Source of the DNA: Pseudocercospora fijiensis CIRAD86
Taxonomy: Eukaryota; Ascomycota; Dothideomycetes; Mycosphaerellales; Mycosphaerellaceae
NCBI RefSeq assembly: GCF_000340215.1
Contig: NW_006921545.1
Location: 463,522-527,521, forward strand
Reading direction: 5' to 3'
Length of the DNA: 64,000 bases
The notes beneath the pieces are model-generated. The model ran no database searches. It was not told the origin of the DNA and saw nothing but the letters and a program-made list of their open reading frames with translations. The position numbers and the translations under genes were made by a program. Position 1 is the first letter of the stretch. Every line of letters starts with the position of its first letter. This document shows, one piece after another, positions 23,101 through 33,499 of this stretch.

Positions 23101-24540
23101 GGCCTATAGTATAAAGAGTTACCTCTGCCCTATTTAGTCGCCTTCTATAGTACAGTTTACTTTCGTCGACTAATTGCTATTAACTAAAGAGACGCGCGAT
23201 ATAGAACGTAACTTCTAGTTTAGCGATAATAGTAATATCTCTAACTTAGCTAGGTATATTAGTAATTAGGTTTCTAAGTACTTATAATCCGAATACTCTA
23301 ATACGACCATAGCTCGAGTAGAACTAAGTATTACGGATAAAGATACTCGGGCGCTCGACAAGTTTCGCCCCTAGTTACTAACAGAAATAGTTCGCCTTAA
23401 GAAGACGCTAATATAGCAACCTATATCTAATACTCTACGCGTACTAGCTATCGATTGTCTACTATATTCGCATTTTAATATCGGCTTACAATTTAAATCT
23501 ATAGAAGATATAGTATTAAGCGAGTAGGTCGAAGAATAGAAGGTAGCGGAAGATATTAAATTTATATACGTATCTAAGATAATATAGGTCTTTACTGTAT
23601 TTCTATCGCTACTTCTTATACTATAGGGGGACGATAAGGAATTAATTAAGGAACTTAGTACTTTTATACTATAGGATATTAAAAACACGCTTCCTAGGAT
23701 ACGCGACTACGGTTTATCGGATACCTACCTCTAGGAGTATATACTAATACTATATAACGAGCCGGTTAGAGTATCGCTATAGTATATAATCCGAATAAAG
23801 CGTAGCAAGCAGCGCTAGTATAGGCATAGAAGTAAGATTGTACTAGCTAGCTTTAAGCCGTAGAATGTCTTCGTAGTAGACTTAGTATATATCTATCTGC
23901 CCCTATCTACTAAGCATATAAGGCTAATATTTTTGTAGTATCTTTAGTAGCTAGCTATATAGAAAGAAGGCACCTAGTATTACGATAACATCCTAAGTAC
24001 TAGTAATATAGCGTATAGAATCCTTATCGATACTTAGAGTAGCTAGACCGATACTACTAGTGCCGGCCTTATTAAAGAGTTCGTATCTACGAGGAATAAG
24101 GTAAATAGATATAGCGACGAGAAGTAGCTTATAGTAGTATATACAAGCTAGATTACAACTAGTATAAACCTCCCCTCTATAGATACCGTTATTATTATCG
24201 ATAATTACTAGACTCCGGAGGCTAATATTTAAATAGGTAGAAGAGTATCTCGTACGGCCGGTATTTAGAGGGTAGATTTCGAAGAGTCGTACCGATTTGT
24301 AATAGTATCGGCTATAATTATATAGGTAGTATAGGTTATAAGTAGACAGGTACGAGCTTAGGATATATAACAATCGCTTAGCTTCGAGAAGGAAAAAAAG
24401 AGGAAAAAGGGTAAAGTATAATAGGATATAGCTATAGCGTACGTTAGCGCTAGTATTACGAGCGGGGGAAGTAGTATATAGAGTCGACGTCGATATAGTA
24501 GATACGCTATAAAATGTTAATATAAGCAAAGTAAGCCCTA
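20105..24540 (+). pseudogene. SNF2-type helicase/ATPase, RIP-degraded
   Basis: A plus-strand frame of about 1450 codons can be followed with only Gln/Trp-type stops. The first 700 codons are low in recognisable domains. A Walker A-like motif I (GIDVGIGKT) lies near 22229-22255. A helicase C-terminal lobe follows near 24130-24275: VVYTSQITTSINLPSIDTVI, then DNYQTPEANIQIGRRVSRTA, matching SNF2 motifs V and VI (TS...NL..A..VI, then W..P....Q...R..R). The reading ends near 24540 after a basic Glu/Lys tail. SNF2 ATPases remodel chromatin or act in DNA repair, and related helicases are common on fungal mobile elements. The gene is dead. Open frames on the opposite strand (23371-23688, 23993-24529) are shadows of it. 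Confidence 0.65.
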
Positions 24541-24649
24541 ACTTTGTATTTATCTACGCCTAATATTAATAACTACTACTATAGGTATAAATTAGCGATA
24601 CGACTCGATAACCGACTTAGGGTACGAGTCGGTAAGCCTATATATTAGG
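24541..24649. repeat. Spacer with first copy of a 112-bp repeat, left of LINE
   Basis: It contains ATTAGCGATACGACTCGATA at 24591, the same word that recurs at 29501 and 29613 on the other side of the LINE. The segment CTATATATTAG (24638-24648) is repeated at 29458-29468 and is a good candidate for the LINE target-site duplication. Confidence 0.6.
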
Positions 24650-24829
24650 AAGCATTCTCCTTTCTCTTCGGGTTCTCTACTATATTCCTAGCGCGCTATA
24701 GCTATATCCTATTATAAGTAAAAAAGAGCGGAATAGTAGCGAACAATTAGAAACGAAGGGAAGACAGTTAAGAAGGAAGGGAGGACGAATAGAAAGCACT
24801 ATATACTAGAGCAGAGGAGGTGCTAAAGG

Positions 24830-25890
24830 CGGAAGATGGAAGAACCCCTAAGAGGGTATATAGGATTATAATCTCAGAACTCCTTAGAGGACTAAAAGCA
24901 ATCTATAACTAGGCAAGCTACGTAATTACAAAGGTAGCTAATACAGTCGTAGCAAAGATTACGAAGAAACAATAGGAAACAAGCCTAAACTACCGCACCT
25001 AGGCAGCAGTAGCTAGTTAGGAGGCGCTAAAACCCCCGAGGACAGTAGTTAGAGTCTATATTACGGACCTACAAGAGCAGAAGGAAATCCAANNNNNNNN
25101 NNNNNNNNNNNNNNNNNNNNNNNNNNNNNNNNNNNNNNNNNNNNNNNNNNNNNNNNNNNNNNNNNNNNNNNNNNNNNNNNNNNNNNNNNNNNTTAAGAGC
25201 TATAGAGACAAAACAAGCTATATACTAGGCCTAAAGATATAAAAGTGGCATAGATTAAGAGGAAAATCGAAGAGACTAAGAAGCAGTCTTCCCTAATTAT
25301 CTAGGTAGGGAGTATAGAGTAAGCTAATATAGTGCTAGACTAGGGGTTGTTCTAGGACTATAAGAGATTAGAAACAGAGATATACAGAAGCAACTATAGG
25401 ATAATACAGTGCTTCAAATATCAACACTATAGACACTTAGTAGCTAAGTGTATAAAGACAACTAATACCTACTCCTATTATATAGGGGATTACTAGGTTA
25501 AAGAATGTAAGGTATATAAGGGAGAAGCAAGATGTATATACTATACTAAAAGACACCCCTCTTAGGCGAAGGAATGCCTAGTAAGAATACAGGCAGCGAG
25601 GAAGGCAAAGGAAGCTAGAATCAATATACTAAAAAGATACACAATAAGCTAGGGCAGCTAGGTGCAGAAGCAACCTAGCTAAGTGCTATAAAAGAGGTCT
25701 AGATAAGACGATAGGTTCACATTCAGGGCCTTACTAGTATAAGAGAATTACTAGCAACTAGGGAGACTAAGATACCTTAACATTACAGGAAAGGAAGCAG
25801 GGCAGACAAAGCTTAGTTAAATATTAGTCTAAAGTAAGGGAAGACTAAAGGAAAACTTATAGGGAAATGATATAGATAAAACCTAATAAA
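24830..25890 (+). pseudogene. LINE ORF1, gag-like nucleic-acid-binding protein
   Basis: The plus-strand reading starts near 24830 (GRTPKRVYRIIISELLRGLK) and continues across the assembly gap. Near 25395-25610 come three consecutive zinc knuckles: CFKYQHYRHLVAKC (second Cys changed to Tyr), YSYYIGDY then VKEC, and RCIYYTKRHPS then AKEC. ORF1 proteins of this type coat the RNA in the ribonucleoprotein. Stops are TAG at expected Trp codons. Cys-to-Tyr changes are TGC/TGT to TAC/TAT, as expected from loss of TpG. Confidence 0.7.
25093..25192. other. Assembly gap (100 N)
   Basis: Exactly 100 undetermined bases inside LINE ORF1. The round number suggests a scaffolding placeholder of unknown true size. 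Confidence 0.99.
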
Positions 25891-25924
25891 CATTGCAACA
25901 TTACTAAACATTATATAGTACAAT

Positions 25925-28900
25925 GTTAATAAAAGCAAAGATAAGGTACAGAGGAGCTTCCTTTAAGTACTAAACCTAAAAGAACATTACATTATTGCAA
26001 TCTAAGAGCCCTAGCTTAACCTATATATAAAGAGACTAGCAATAGTTAAAGACCTAAGATACTACCTAATTATCTATAACTAGGGAGCCCTAAGGACATA
26101 TATCTATATTAGTAAGGAGATAGATACAGAAACCTAGTAGGCTATACTATAGGAGGATGGGGACCTAACATTAGTTTAAGTAGAGACATCCTAAGGTATA
26201 CTCTAAGTCTACTATATATACAACCTACTACTAGACTTAAGAAGCAGTACCTAACTAAAAACCCTAGAAAGACTACCTAGAGTTATCTAAGGGAATACCT
26301 ACTAAATCCTACTTAGGGATTTCAACCTCTACTACCCCCTCTAGGGCTTAGACTTTACCCTAGCTTACTACTTCCTAGCAGGAAGACTAATTAATATATT
26401 AGAGAGGGAAGAAATAGAAATTGTTACCCTAAAGGGACTAATTACTTAGGAGGTAAGAGGAAGCAGTAGTACACTAGACCTATACTTTGTATTATATTAG
26501 ATTAGGAATAGGATTATAAGATACAGGATTAACTAGGAACTAGAAGAATTATTAGACTACTTCCCGGTGTAGATTGAACTAAATGTCTAAGCTAATTAGG
26601 AAAGGGAACTAGAGGAGAAGCTTAACTAGAAGGGTGCCTAATAGGGCAGGATTAGGGAGGAACTAGAAAGGGACCCAAAACTAGAGGAACTCTTAATAAA
26701 GCACCTACTAAGGCTAGAGGACATTAATAAAGCAGTAGAAGAACTAATAGGAATCCTAAAATAGGTAGCTAGAAAGCATACCCTAGCAAAGAAACATTTA
26801 CTATACTAGCAACTATACTAGACTAGTAAATATATAAGGAAGGTTAAAGTAGTAAGGAAGGCTAGGAGGCAGTAGACATAAACCTATACCTAGGAAGTAT
26901 AGGACAACTATAACAAAGCCTACTAGGAAAAGAAGATCTAGATTAAGAAAGATAAGATATAAGAATAGAGATCTATAATAGGAATGATTATAAAGAAACT
27001 AGAAGAGATATAGAGGATAGCTAAATAGGCAAGGAGACCTAAACAGGATAAGGATATACTACTACAATTCCCGGATATTATAGACTAACAAGGACAAATG
27101 CAGACTATAATAGAAGGGAAAGTAAGAACCCTAGGCTAACACTTCTTCTATAGAAAAGTATAAGCAGACCTATTAGATATAAGGGAGATAGAACAAGAGA
27201 CTCTACTACTAGGTATACTAAGAGACACCTAGGTTAAACCCGAAACTATTGAAAAGATCCTAAAGAAAATTCTAGGCAATAAGGCACTAGGAGAAGACAA
27301 GATCTACAATAAACTTCTAAAAGTATATAGGAAGGGGCTAGCCCTAGTACTAGCTAATATCTTTTTACAAAGCCTAGCACTAGGACACTATCTAAGACTA
27401 TTTAGGAAGTCCCTAACAGTAGTGCTAAGGAAGCCCTAGAAGGAAGACTATATATAGCTTAAGGCCTATAGACTAATAGCCCTACTTAATATAATAGGCA
27501 AGGTGCTAGAAAAAATTGTCGCTAAAAGGCTAACAACCTTTACCGAGGAAAGGAATATCCTTCCTAAAGGCTAGATAGGAGGAAGAAAGAAGAGGTTAAT
27601 ACTAATAGCTATAGAACTAATTATAGAATAGATTAAGCATATCTAGCACTATAGTTAAAACTAGGTAGCAACCCTCCTCTCTCTTAATATCTTAGGAGCC
27701 TTTAATAATGTCTCCTATAAAAGGCTCCTATATATACTTAAATAGAAAGCTATACTAAACTAGATAGTCCAATTTATCTAGTCCTTCCTATAGAAAAGAT
27801 TAATATAGCTCATTCTAGGTAAATTCAAATTAGACCTAATACTAACTAAAAAGGGAATCCCCTAAGGATTAATACTCTCCCTAATCCTCTTCCTTATCTT
27901 TATAGCAGACCTACTCCTACTCCTAGAATTAAAAAACATATTAGTATTAGGGTTTATAGATGATACGAACATCCTAGCCTAGTTTAAGACAATAGAAACT
28001 AACTGTAAGATCCTAGAAGAGAAGCACTAGGAGTATAAAAAATAGGCAAGGAGGTATAGAGCAAAATTCGCTCTAGAAAAGTACTAGCTTATCTACTTTA
28101 GCAAGGCTAAATCAACCTATAATATAAAGCAATCAATTACTATCTAAGGCTTTGAAACCTAACTATTAGCAGAGCTTAGGGTACTAGGGATCTAGCTAGA
28201 TCTAAAACTGAATTAGGGACTATAAGTAAAGAAGGCAAAGTAGAGGGTAGATACCAATATACAATCCATTAATAGGCTTATAGCCTCTATATAGGGGGCT
28301 ATATTCGAGAAAGCTAAAGTTATATATAAAGCAATTGTTAAACTAGCAATGCTATATAGAGCACAGATATAGACAGCCTAGGAGAAAACACTAAAGAGGA
28401 TTAAACAACTAGTTAGTAGGTCCTAAACCTAAAGCCTAAAGAAAATCCTAGGAGTATATAAAACTATACTAATAAGGGTAGTAGAAATGGAATCAGGGAT
28501 CCTACTAGTTAAATAATACTTCAAGGGACTAAGACACTAATATATAGCAAAGACAATAGAATACCTAGCCTAATAGACTATCCAAAAGGCACTAGACAAG
28601 ATAAAAGCCTAGTGTATTAGGACTAGGAGGCGAGATAGACTACAAATAACTCCCTAGAAAGTTAAAGACCTAGAGCAATATAGAGTCTTAACAAGAGAAA
28701 TGCTAGAGAAAGAGCTTTAGGGACCAAATATAAGGCTAAAGGAAGACAAACTAAAGGGAGAGAAACAAAGCCTAGCAGAATCAATTACTAGATACCTATA
28801 AGAGCAGGAATAGAACAAAACACAAGTTAGACTAGGAACCCTAAAGGCACTAATCAAATTTGGTTAATATAACTACTAGCTCTATAAGGACCTAAACAGG

Positions 28901-29270
28901 GCCGAGGCAAGCCTAGCTATCTAAATTAGATCTAAACACATTAGATTCAGATCTTACCTATTTAGAAGAAACGTCCTAGGAATTGAAAGTAGGGCTTACT
29001 AATATAGCTACTAATCTTAGAACCCTAAGCATATACTGCTAGTCTGCCCTTAATAGTTAGAAGGCAGAAGTAATTAGAGACTAAAAGTAATAGAAAGGGA
29101 ATACGATAAGCTAATCTAGAGTAAAGAAGACCTAAAGAGGATAGTAAAGTAGATCATTAAACAGGGATTTGTACAACAATTCGCACTAGCAAGGGAAACT
29201 AAGGAGTAGATAAGAAGGAGGGAAGAAGAGGGGGAAAGAAGGGTAGGGTAGTAGGCAAGGTAGTTAGAGG
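25925..29270 (+). pseudogene. LINE ORF2, endonuclease and reverse transcriptase
   Basis: The frame can be read for over 1000 codons with TAG stops. The 5' third corresponds to an apurinic-type endonuclease, poorly conserved by eye (LLRDFNLYYPL near 26310-26345 fits the G..NFN.H.P.W segment). The RT follows: KAYRLIALLNIIGKVLEKIV near 27460-27515, GIPQGLILS near 27850 (typical G-x-P-Q-G-x-x-x-S), and the catalytic box GFIDDTNILA at 27951-27981 with both Asp intact. Downstream is a long basic C-terminal region and no clear RNase H. It would nick target DNA and prime reverse transcription from the nick. Confidence 0.8.
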
Positions 29271-29457
29271 GTAATAACTATAATACTAGTATACCCTAGA
29301 GGAAGGAGAACAAGGAAACAAGGAAGATCAACACTTATAAATAGGACAGGAGGAAGGTTTTTACTAACTAAGTTAGTTTCCTACCTAAAACAATATATAG
29401 AAACAGACCTGCATAGGCCGAAAGGCACTACAACAGGCGAATAAAATATCTATCTAT

Positions 29458-29720
29458 CTATATATTAGAAACGGCCCTAGACTACCGCTCTACTCTTTAA
29501 ATTAGCGATACGACTCGATAACCGACTACCTATCTAACTTAGCCTAGCTTAGGTTACTAATCGGCAAACCGACGTATTAAGAAGCTACCTAAACTACCGC
29601 CCTGCCCTTTAAATTAGCGATACGACTCGATAACCGACTAGCTATCCGACTTAGCCTAGCTTAGGTTGCTAATCGGTAAACCGACGTATTAGGAAGCTAC
29701 CTAAACTACTACCCTACCCT
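29458..29720. repeat. 112-bp tandem repeat, right of LINE
   Basis: ATTAGCGATACGACTCGATA occurs at 29501 and 29613, giving a 112-bp period over two units, each followed by CTAATCGG(C/T)AAACCGACGTATT. A third, diverged unit is at 24591, before the LINE. The LINE therefore inserted into this small array. Confidence 0.75.
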
Positions 29721-30404
29721 TCCTATCCCCTCTTACTATATATCCGTATAGTATATTTCCCTATATTCTATTACTACCTTTACGCATCGAGTATAAGGTT
29801 ATTATATATCTATTGTTTTCGTAATAGAAACGCAACCTATTTACGTAATTACTCTAACTCTAGTACTAACCGCTCTATCTCGTCTTATAGTTCTTTATTC
29901 GTCTTCTATTATATAAATAGCGGCGGTCTATTCTTGCGGATATATAGCGCTACCCTACCCGAGATTCGAATACTTCGTTTAATCTGTCTAACCGGGTCCT
30001 CTATATTAGGAAAGACTAACTAGCTACTACGTTTATCGACTCGATTAAATACTAACGAATTAACCGCGTACTACGACTCTTAACTATCTTTTACTTTATC
30101 TATATTATCGAAGTTCCCTATCGTTCTAGTATGAAGTAGAATATATATAGTATAGACCCTAGGCTAGGAAATCGAATATAGTCGACTAGATTACATAGTA
30201 TAGGCGATCGGTTAAACAACCCGCAACCGTAGCTAGAGCGATTAGTAACTAGCGCGCTAGCTAGAACTATACTCGGCGCTACGATACTATTTACTATATA
30301 GCGCTACTTTTATATATACGGAGCTAGACTATAGTTAGGGCAAAGGCGTAGATAAGGTTAAGCTCGAAATAAGAACTATACTAGCGATAAGGAGTATCGC
30401 GAGG
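29720..30404. other. Unassigned RIP-degraded sequence
   Basis: I see no coding frame that I can follow with confidence and no repeat structure. It may hold the N-terminal part of the Argonaute-like gene, since it lies upstream of the PAZ region on the same strand, but nothing in it supports that directly. Confidence 0.3.
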
Positions 30405-30930
30405 AGGACGCTACGGCTACGGCTATTGCGGGCCTCTAGGAGAACAAGAAGCTAAACCCTATCTACTACGCGGCGCCGCTATTATACTATAGAGTAAGAT
30501 TATAGCTAGAGTAAATACGTAGGTAAAGTTAAGCTCGAGATACGAACTACGCCGGCGGCAAGAGCGGGCCTCTAGTAGAATAAGAAGCTAAACCCTATCT
30601 ACTACGCGGCGCCGCTATTATACTATAGAGCGAGATTATAGCTAGGGCAAAGGCGTAGGTAAAGTTAAGCTCTAGATACGAACTACGCCGGCGGTAAGAG
30701 CGGGCCTCTAGTAGAATAAGAAGCTAAACCCTATCTACTACTCGGCGCCGCTATTATACTATAAAGCGAGATTATAGCTAGGGCAAAGGCGTAGGTAAAG
30801 TTAAGCTCGAGATACTAACTACGCCGGCGGTAAGAGCGGGCCTCTAGCAGAATAAGAAGCTAAACCCTATCTACTACGTAGCGCCGCTATTATACTACGG
30901 AGCTAGATTATAGCTAGGGTAAAGGCGGTA
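30405..30930. repeat. 136-bp minisatellite array 1
   Basis: The word GCTAAACCCTATCTACTAC starts at 30451, 30587, 30723 and 30859, an exact 136-bp spacing through four units. Each unit contains a GC-rich core CGGCGCCGCTATTATACTA. Differences between units are mostly RIP-type. Since 136 is not a multiple of three, a coding array is unlikely. Confidence 0.9.
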
Positions 30931-31013
30931 AGAGTATTGCGGAAGGACGACTAAGTCGCCTTACTTACTCTCGGAGTATCCTATAACTATACCTTTGTTA
31001 TTCTCGCTATATA

Positions 31014-31231
31014 TTGCTCCGACGTATACAAACTAGTATAATGCCGTTAGGTTAGAGAATAAGGGACCGTTCGTTCGGCTAGAGGGCTATAAGGATACTT
31101 AGGGTTTTGAAAAAGTACCTAAGAGCTTCCTCTTTCGAGCCCTTAAGCTTCCTTATAGCCTTCTAGCCGAACAAACGGTCCCTTATTCTCTAACCTAAGG
31201 GTATTACGCTAGTTTGTATACGTCGGAGCAA
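31014..31231. repeat. Long palindrome (hairpin) 1
   Basis: The left arm begins TTGCTCCGACGTATACAAAC at 31014. The right arm ends with its reverse complement at 31231. Arms of about 85 bp pair through GGTTAGAGAATAAGGGACCG and enclose a loop of about 48 bp. It sits directly before the PAZ part of the Argonaute fossil. It may be a foldback MITE. No target duplication was seen. Confidence 0.8.
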
Positions 31232-31240
31232 AAGCCGTTT

Positions 31241-32250
31241 AAAGTTAAGGTTAGGCCTATTATCGGCTTCGCGAAGGCTACCGACAAGATCTAGGTTTAG
31301 CGTTTTAGTACTACTAACTAGGTTAGATTCCGCCTTACCGACTATAGTATCCTAAATGCTATAACGCGACAGATTACTATAAATAATTACTTCTATTAAT
31401 AGTACCGAATTACCTCTAGATACCTAGATACTCCGGTACTTAACGTTAGTATACGCGCTAATCCCTAATACCTACCTACCGAGCTATATACAATCCGTAC
31501 TAATAAGCACTTATCGACGCCTACTTAGAGGCGACTAGACTTCTAAGATGCTCAAATTCGCAGCTATATTTCTAAACCTCGATACTATATCTATTACTAG
31601 AACTCCCGGTACTAGGCTTAGGAATAGTCCGCGGCTCTTCTGTCTTACTAATTCTACCGGTAATTATTAGTTAACTCCCGTAAAGCTATTTAGCTTCTCG
31701 GTAGGTACTAGTATAATTATAGTGCCCGGCCGTATCCTAGATACTCCTCGCGTAGGCTATAGTTCGAATTCGAAACCTAGTATACTATAGAAGGACTACT
31801 AGAACTTATAGAGCGTTAAGTTTACTAGACCTAGAAAATTTAATAAGTAGTCGGTCCTAGTTATTAACTATAAGAGCAATCGAGGCGATATACTATATAG
31901 TAACCTAGGTAGTCCTAAAAAGGCCTTTATAAAGCTCTACGGTAGTAAAGAGAAGTATCTGAAGATAACCGTAATTATCGTTAGTAAGCGTTACTATACT
32001 CGTTTCTATCTAACTCGTAGGTAGGATATATATAATAACTATTAGAACCTACTCGTAGGTATAGTCGTCGACTATAGTATCGCCGATAAGATCTATATAG
32101 GGTTAGGCTATAGGCACATTTAGGACTTTAAGGTAGAGTACGACCCGCTTACTACTTAGTTATAAAAGACGAAATTAATCTTAAGGCGGACGAACTTTAA
32201 TAATTAAGATAGTAATATACCGCCTATCTAGCCGTATAATAAAGGCTATA
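31241..32250 (+). pseudogene. Argonaute-like protein (PAZ, L2 linker, PIWI fragment)
   Basis: A plus-strand RIP-broken frame gives a PAZ-type segment near 31370-31530 (ITINNYFY, then YRITSRYLDTPVLNVSIRAN, then YLPTEL). The typical linker 2 lies near 31690-31860: LFSFSVGTSIIIVPGRIL, then W-like stops around KDY-NL-SVKFTRPRKFNK, then SVLVIN. A late PIWI segment is near 31965-32085 (KITVIIVSKRYYTRFY, ancestrally KRHHTRF, and NLLVGIVVD). PAZ and linker 2 are in different frames, so an intron or indel separates them. The Mid core and the first half of PIWI, with the first catalytic Asp region, are missing between 31865 and 31960, so an internal deletion is likely. Argonautes bind small RNAs in quelling/RNAi. 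This copy is non-functional. Confidence 0.75.
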
Positions 32251-32542
32251 CCTATCTATCTACTAGTATACTACGTAGACCTCCTTCGCGAGCGTAGCTA
32301 TACCTATTTGTTTAGCGTCCCGACTAAGAGTTATAGTAGTAATTCTTAGGTTTTTAACGTCGGATAAGAGTAGTCTCGTCTAGTAGAAGAAGAAGAAGAA
32401 GAAGAAGAATTTAATATTAGGAGAATAAACTTTAGCAATTTATATACTACTACTACTATATCTTTAGCTATACGACTAAGGCCGTATTTACCTATACTAG
32501 ATATATACCTTAGCAATCTAGCGCCTAGACTCGATATAAACC

Positions 32543-32745
32543 TAATAATACCGTAGGCTCGGATTTAGTACTAGTATATTAAAAGGGCGTATAAGGCTGT
32601 AATTATTATTAAGCAGCTAACCTCTTCGTTATAGATAGAGCTATTTGCCTTCGCTTGTAACGAAGGGATTAGCTACTTAATAATAATTGTAGCCTTATAT
32701 ACCCTTTTAATATACCGGAACTAGATCCGAGCCTACGGCGTTATT
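32543..32745. repeat. Long palindrome (hairpin) 2
   Basis: The left arm 32543-32631 and right arm 32657-32745 are reverse complements with a few RIP-type mismatches (for example GGCTGTAATTATTATTAAGC against GCTACTTAATAATAATTGTA). The loop is about 25 bp. No coding frame is evident and no target duplication was resolved. Confidence 0.8.
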
Positions 32746-32839
32746 AGCCTCGACTTTCGTTAACTACGGTATAACTACGACGGCGACGAAAATCCTATAG
32801 TACTTCTACTAAGAATTATAACGAGATGCTATAAAAGAT

Positions 32840-33490
32840 AAGAAACTATATAGCGAGACCTAAAGTAGTACGGACCTCGTACGAGTCGAGACTAATTAGG
32901 CTATCCGCCGCGAGTCGGTAGTAGTAATAGTAGCAATAGGATATAGATATAGTAGCCGAGAGGCTAGATAGGCTAAGGAAACTAGATAGCGGGAAGTAAA
33001 GCAGTATAGAACTTATACGACTCTAGGCCGAGTAGGGTATCCGCCGCGAGTCGGTAGTAGTAATAGTAGTAATAGGATATAGATATAGTAGCCGAGAGGC
33101 TAGATAGGATAAGGAAACTAGATAGCGGGAAGTAAAGCAGTACGGAACTTATACAACTCTAGGCCGAGTAGGGTATCCGCCGCGAGTCGGTAGTAGTAAT
33201 AGTAGTAATAGGATATAGATATAGTAGCCGGGAGGCTAGATAAGATAAGGAAACTAGATAGTAGGAAGTAAAGCAGTACGGAACTTATACGACTCTAGGC
33301 CGAGTAGGGTATCTATAGTAAGTTAGTAGTAGTAATAGTAGTAATAGGATATAGATCTAGTAGCCGGGAGGCTAGATCGGATAAGGAAACTAGATATCGG
33401 AAAGTTAAGCAGTACGGAACTTATACGAATCGAGGCTAAGTAGGCTATCTATAGCGAGTCGGTAGTAGTAGTAGTAGTAGTAGAATACTA
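32840..33490. repeat. 136-bp minisatellite array 2
   Basis: The word CGAGTCGGTAGTAGTAATAG (with variants) starts at 32911, 33047, 33183, 33319 and 33455, an exact 136-bp spacing. The sequence is unrelated to array 1 at 30405-30930 despite the same period. Each unit contains a TAGTAGTAATAGTAGTAATA tract. The last unit ends in a longer GTA-triplet run. Confidence 0.9.
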
Positions 33491-33499
33491 GGGTAGTAG

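Larger units (their letters stand above)
24650..29457 (+). mobile_element. Non-LTR retrotransposon (LINE), Tad-like organisation
   Basis: The element has two consecutive plus-strand coding regions (gag-like with zinc knuckles, then endonuclease/RT) and no LTRs. It ends in an A/T tail with repeated ATCT units (29446-29460). A candidate 11-bp target duplication CTATATATTAG flanks it. A 100-base assembly gap interrupts ORF1. Its base pattern differs from the neighbours: TpG is almost absent while CpA is frequent, and in-frame stops are nearly all TAG. This points to C-to-T change on the minus strand only. Assignment to the Tad group is by domain order alone. Confidence 0.8.

Noticed and set aside
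23371..24529. Two minus-strand open frames of 105 and 178 codons
   Set aside because: They are antisense to the SNF2-like helicase, including its motif V/VI region. Their Ser/Tyr/Ile/Leu-rich composition is that of antisense shadows.
30405..33490. Regular repeats considered as a CRISPR array
   Set aside because: Whole 136-bp units repeat without unique spacers, in a eukaryotic transposon landscape.
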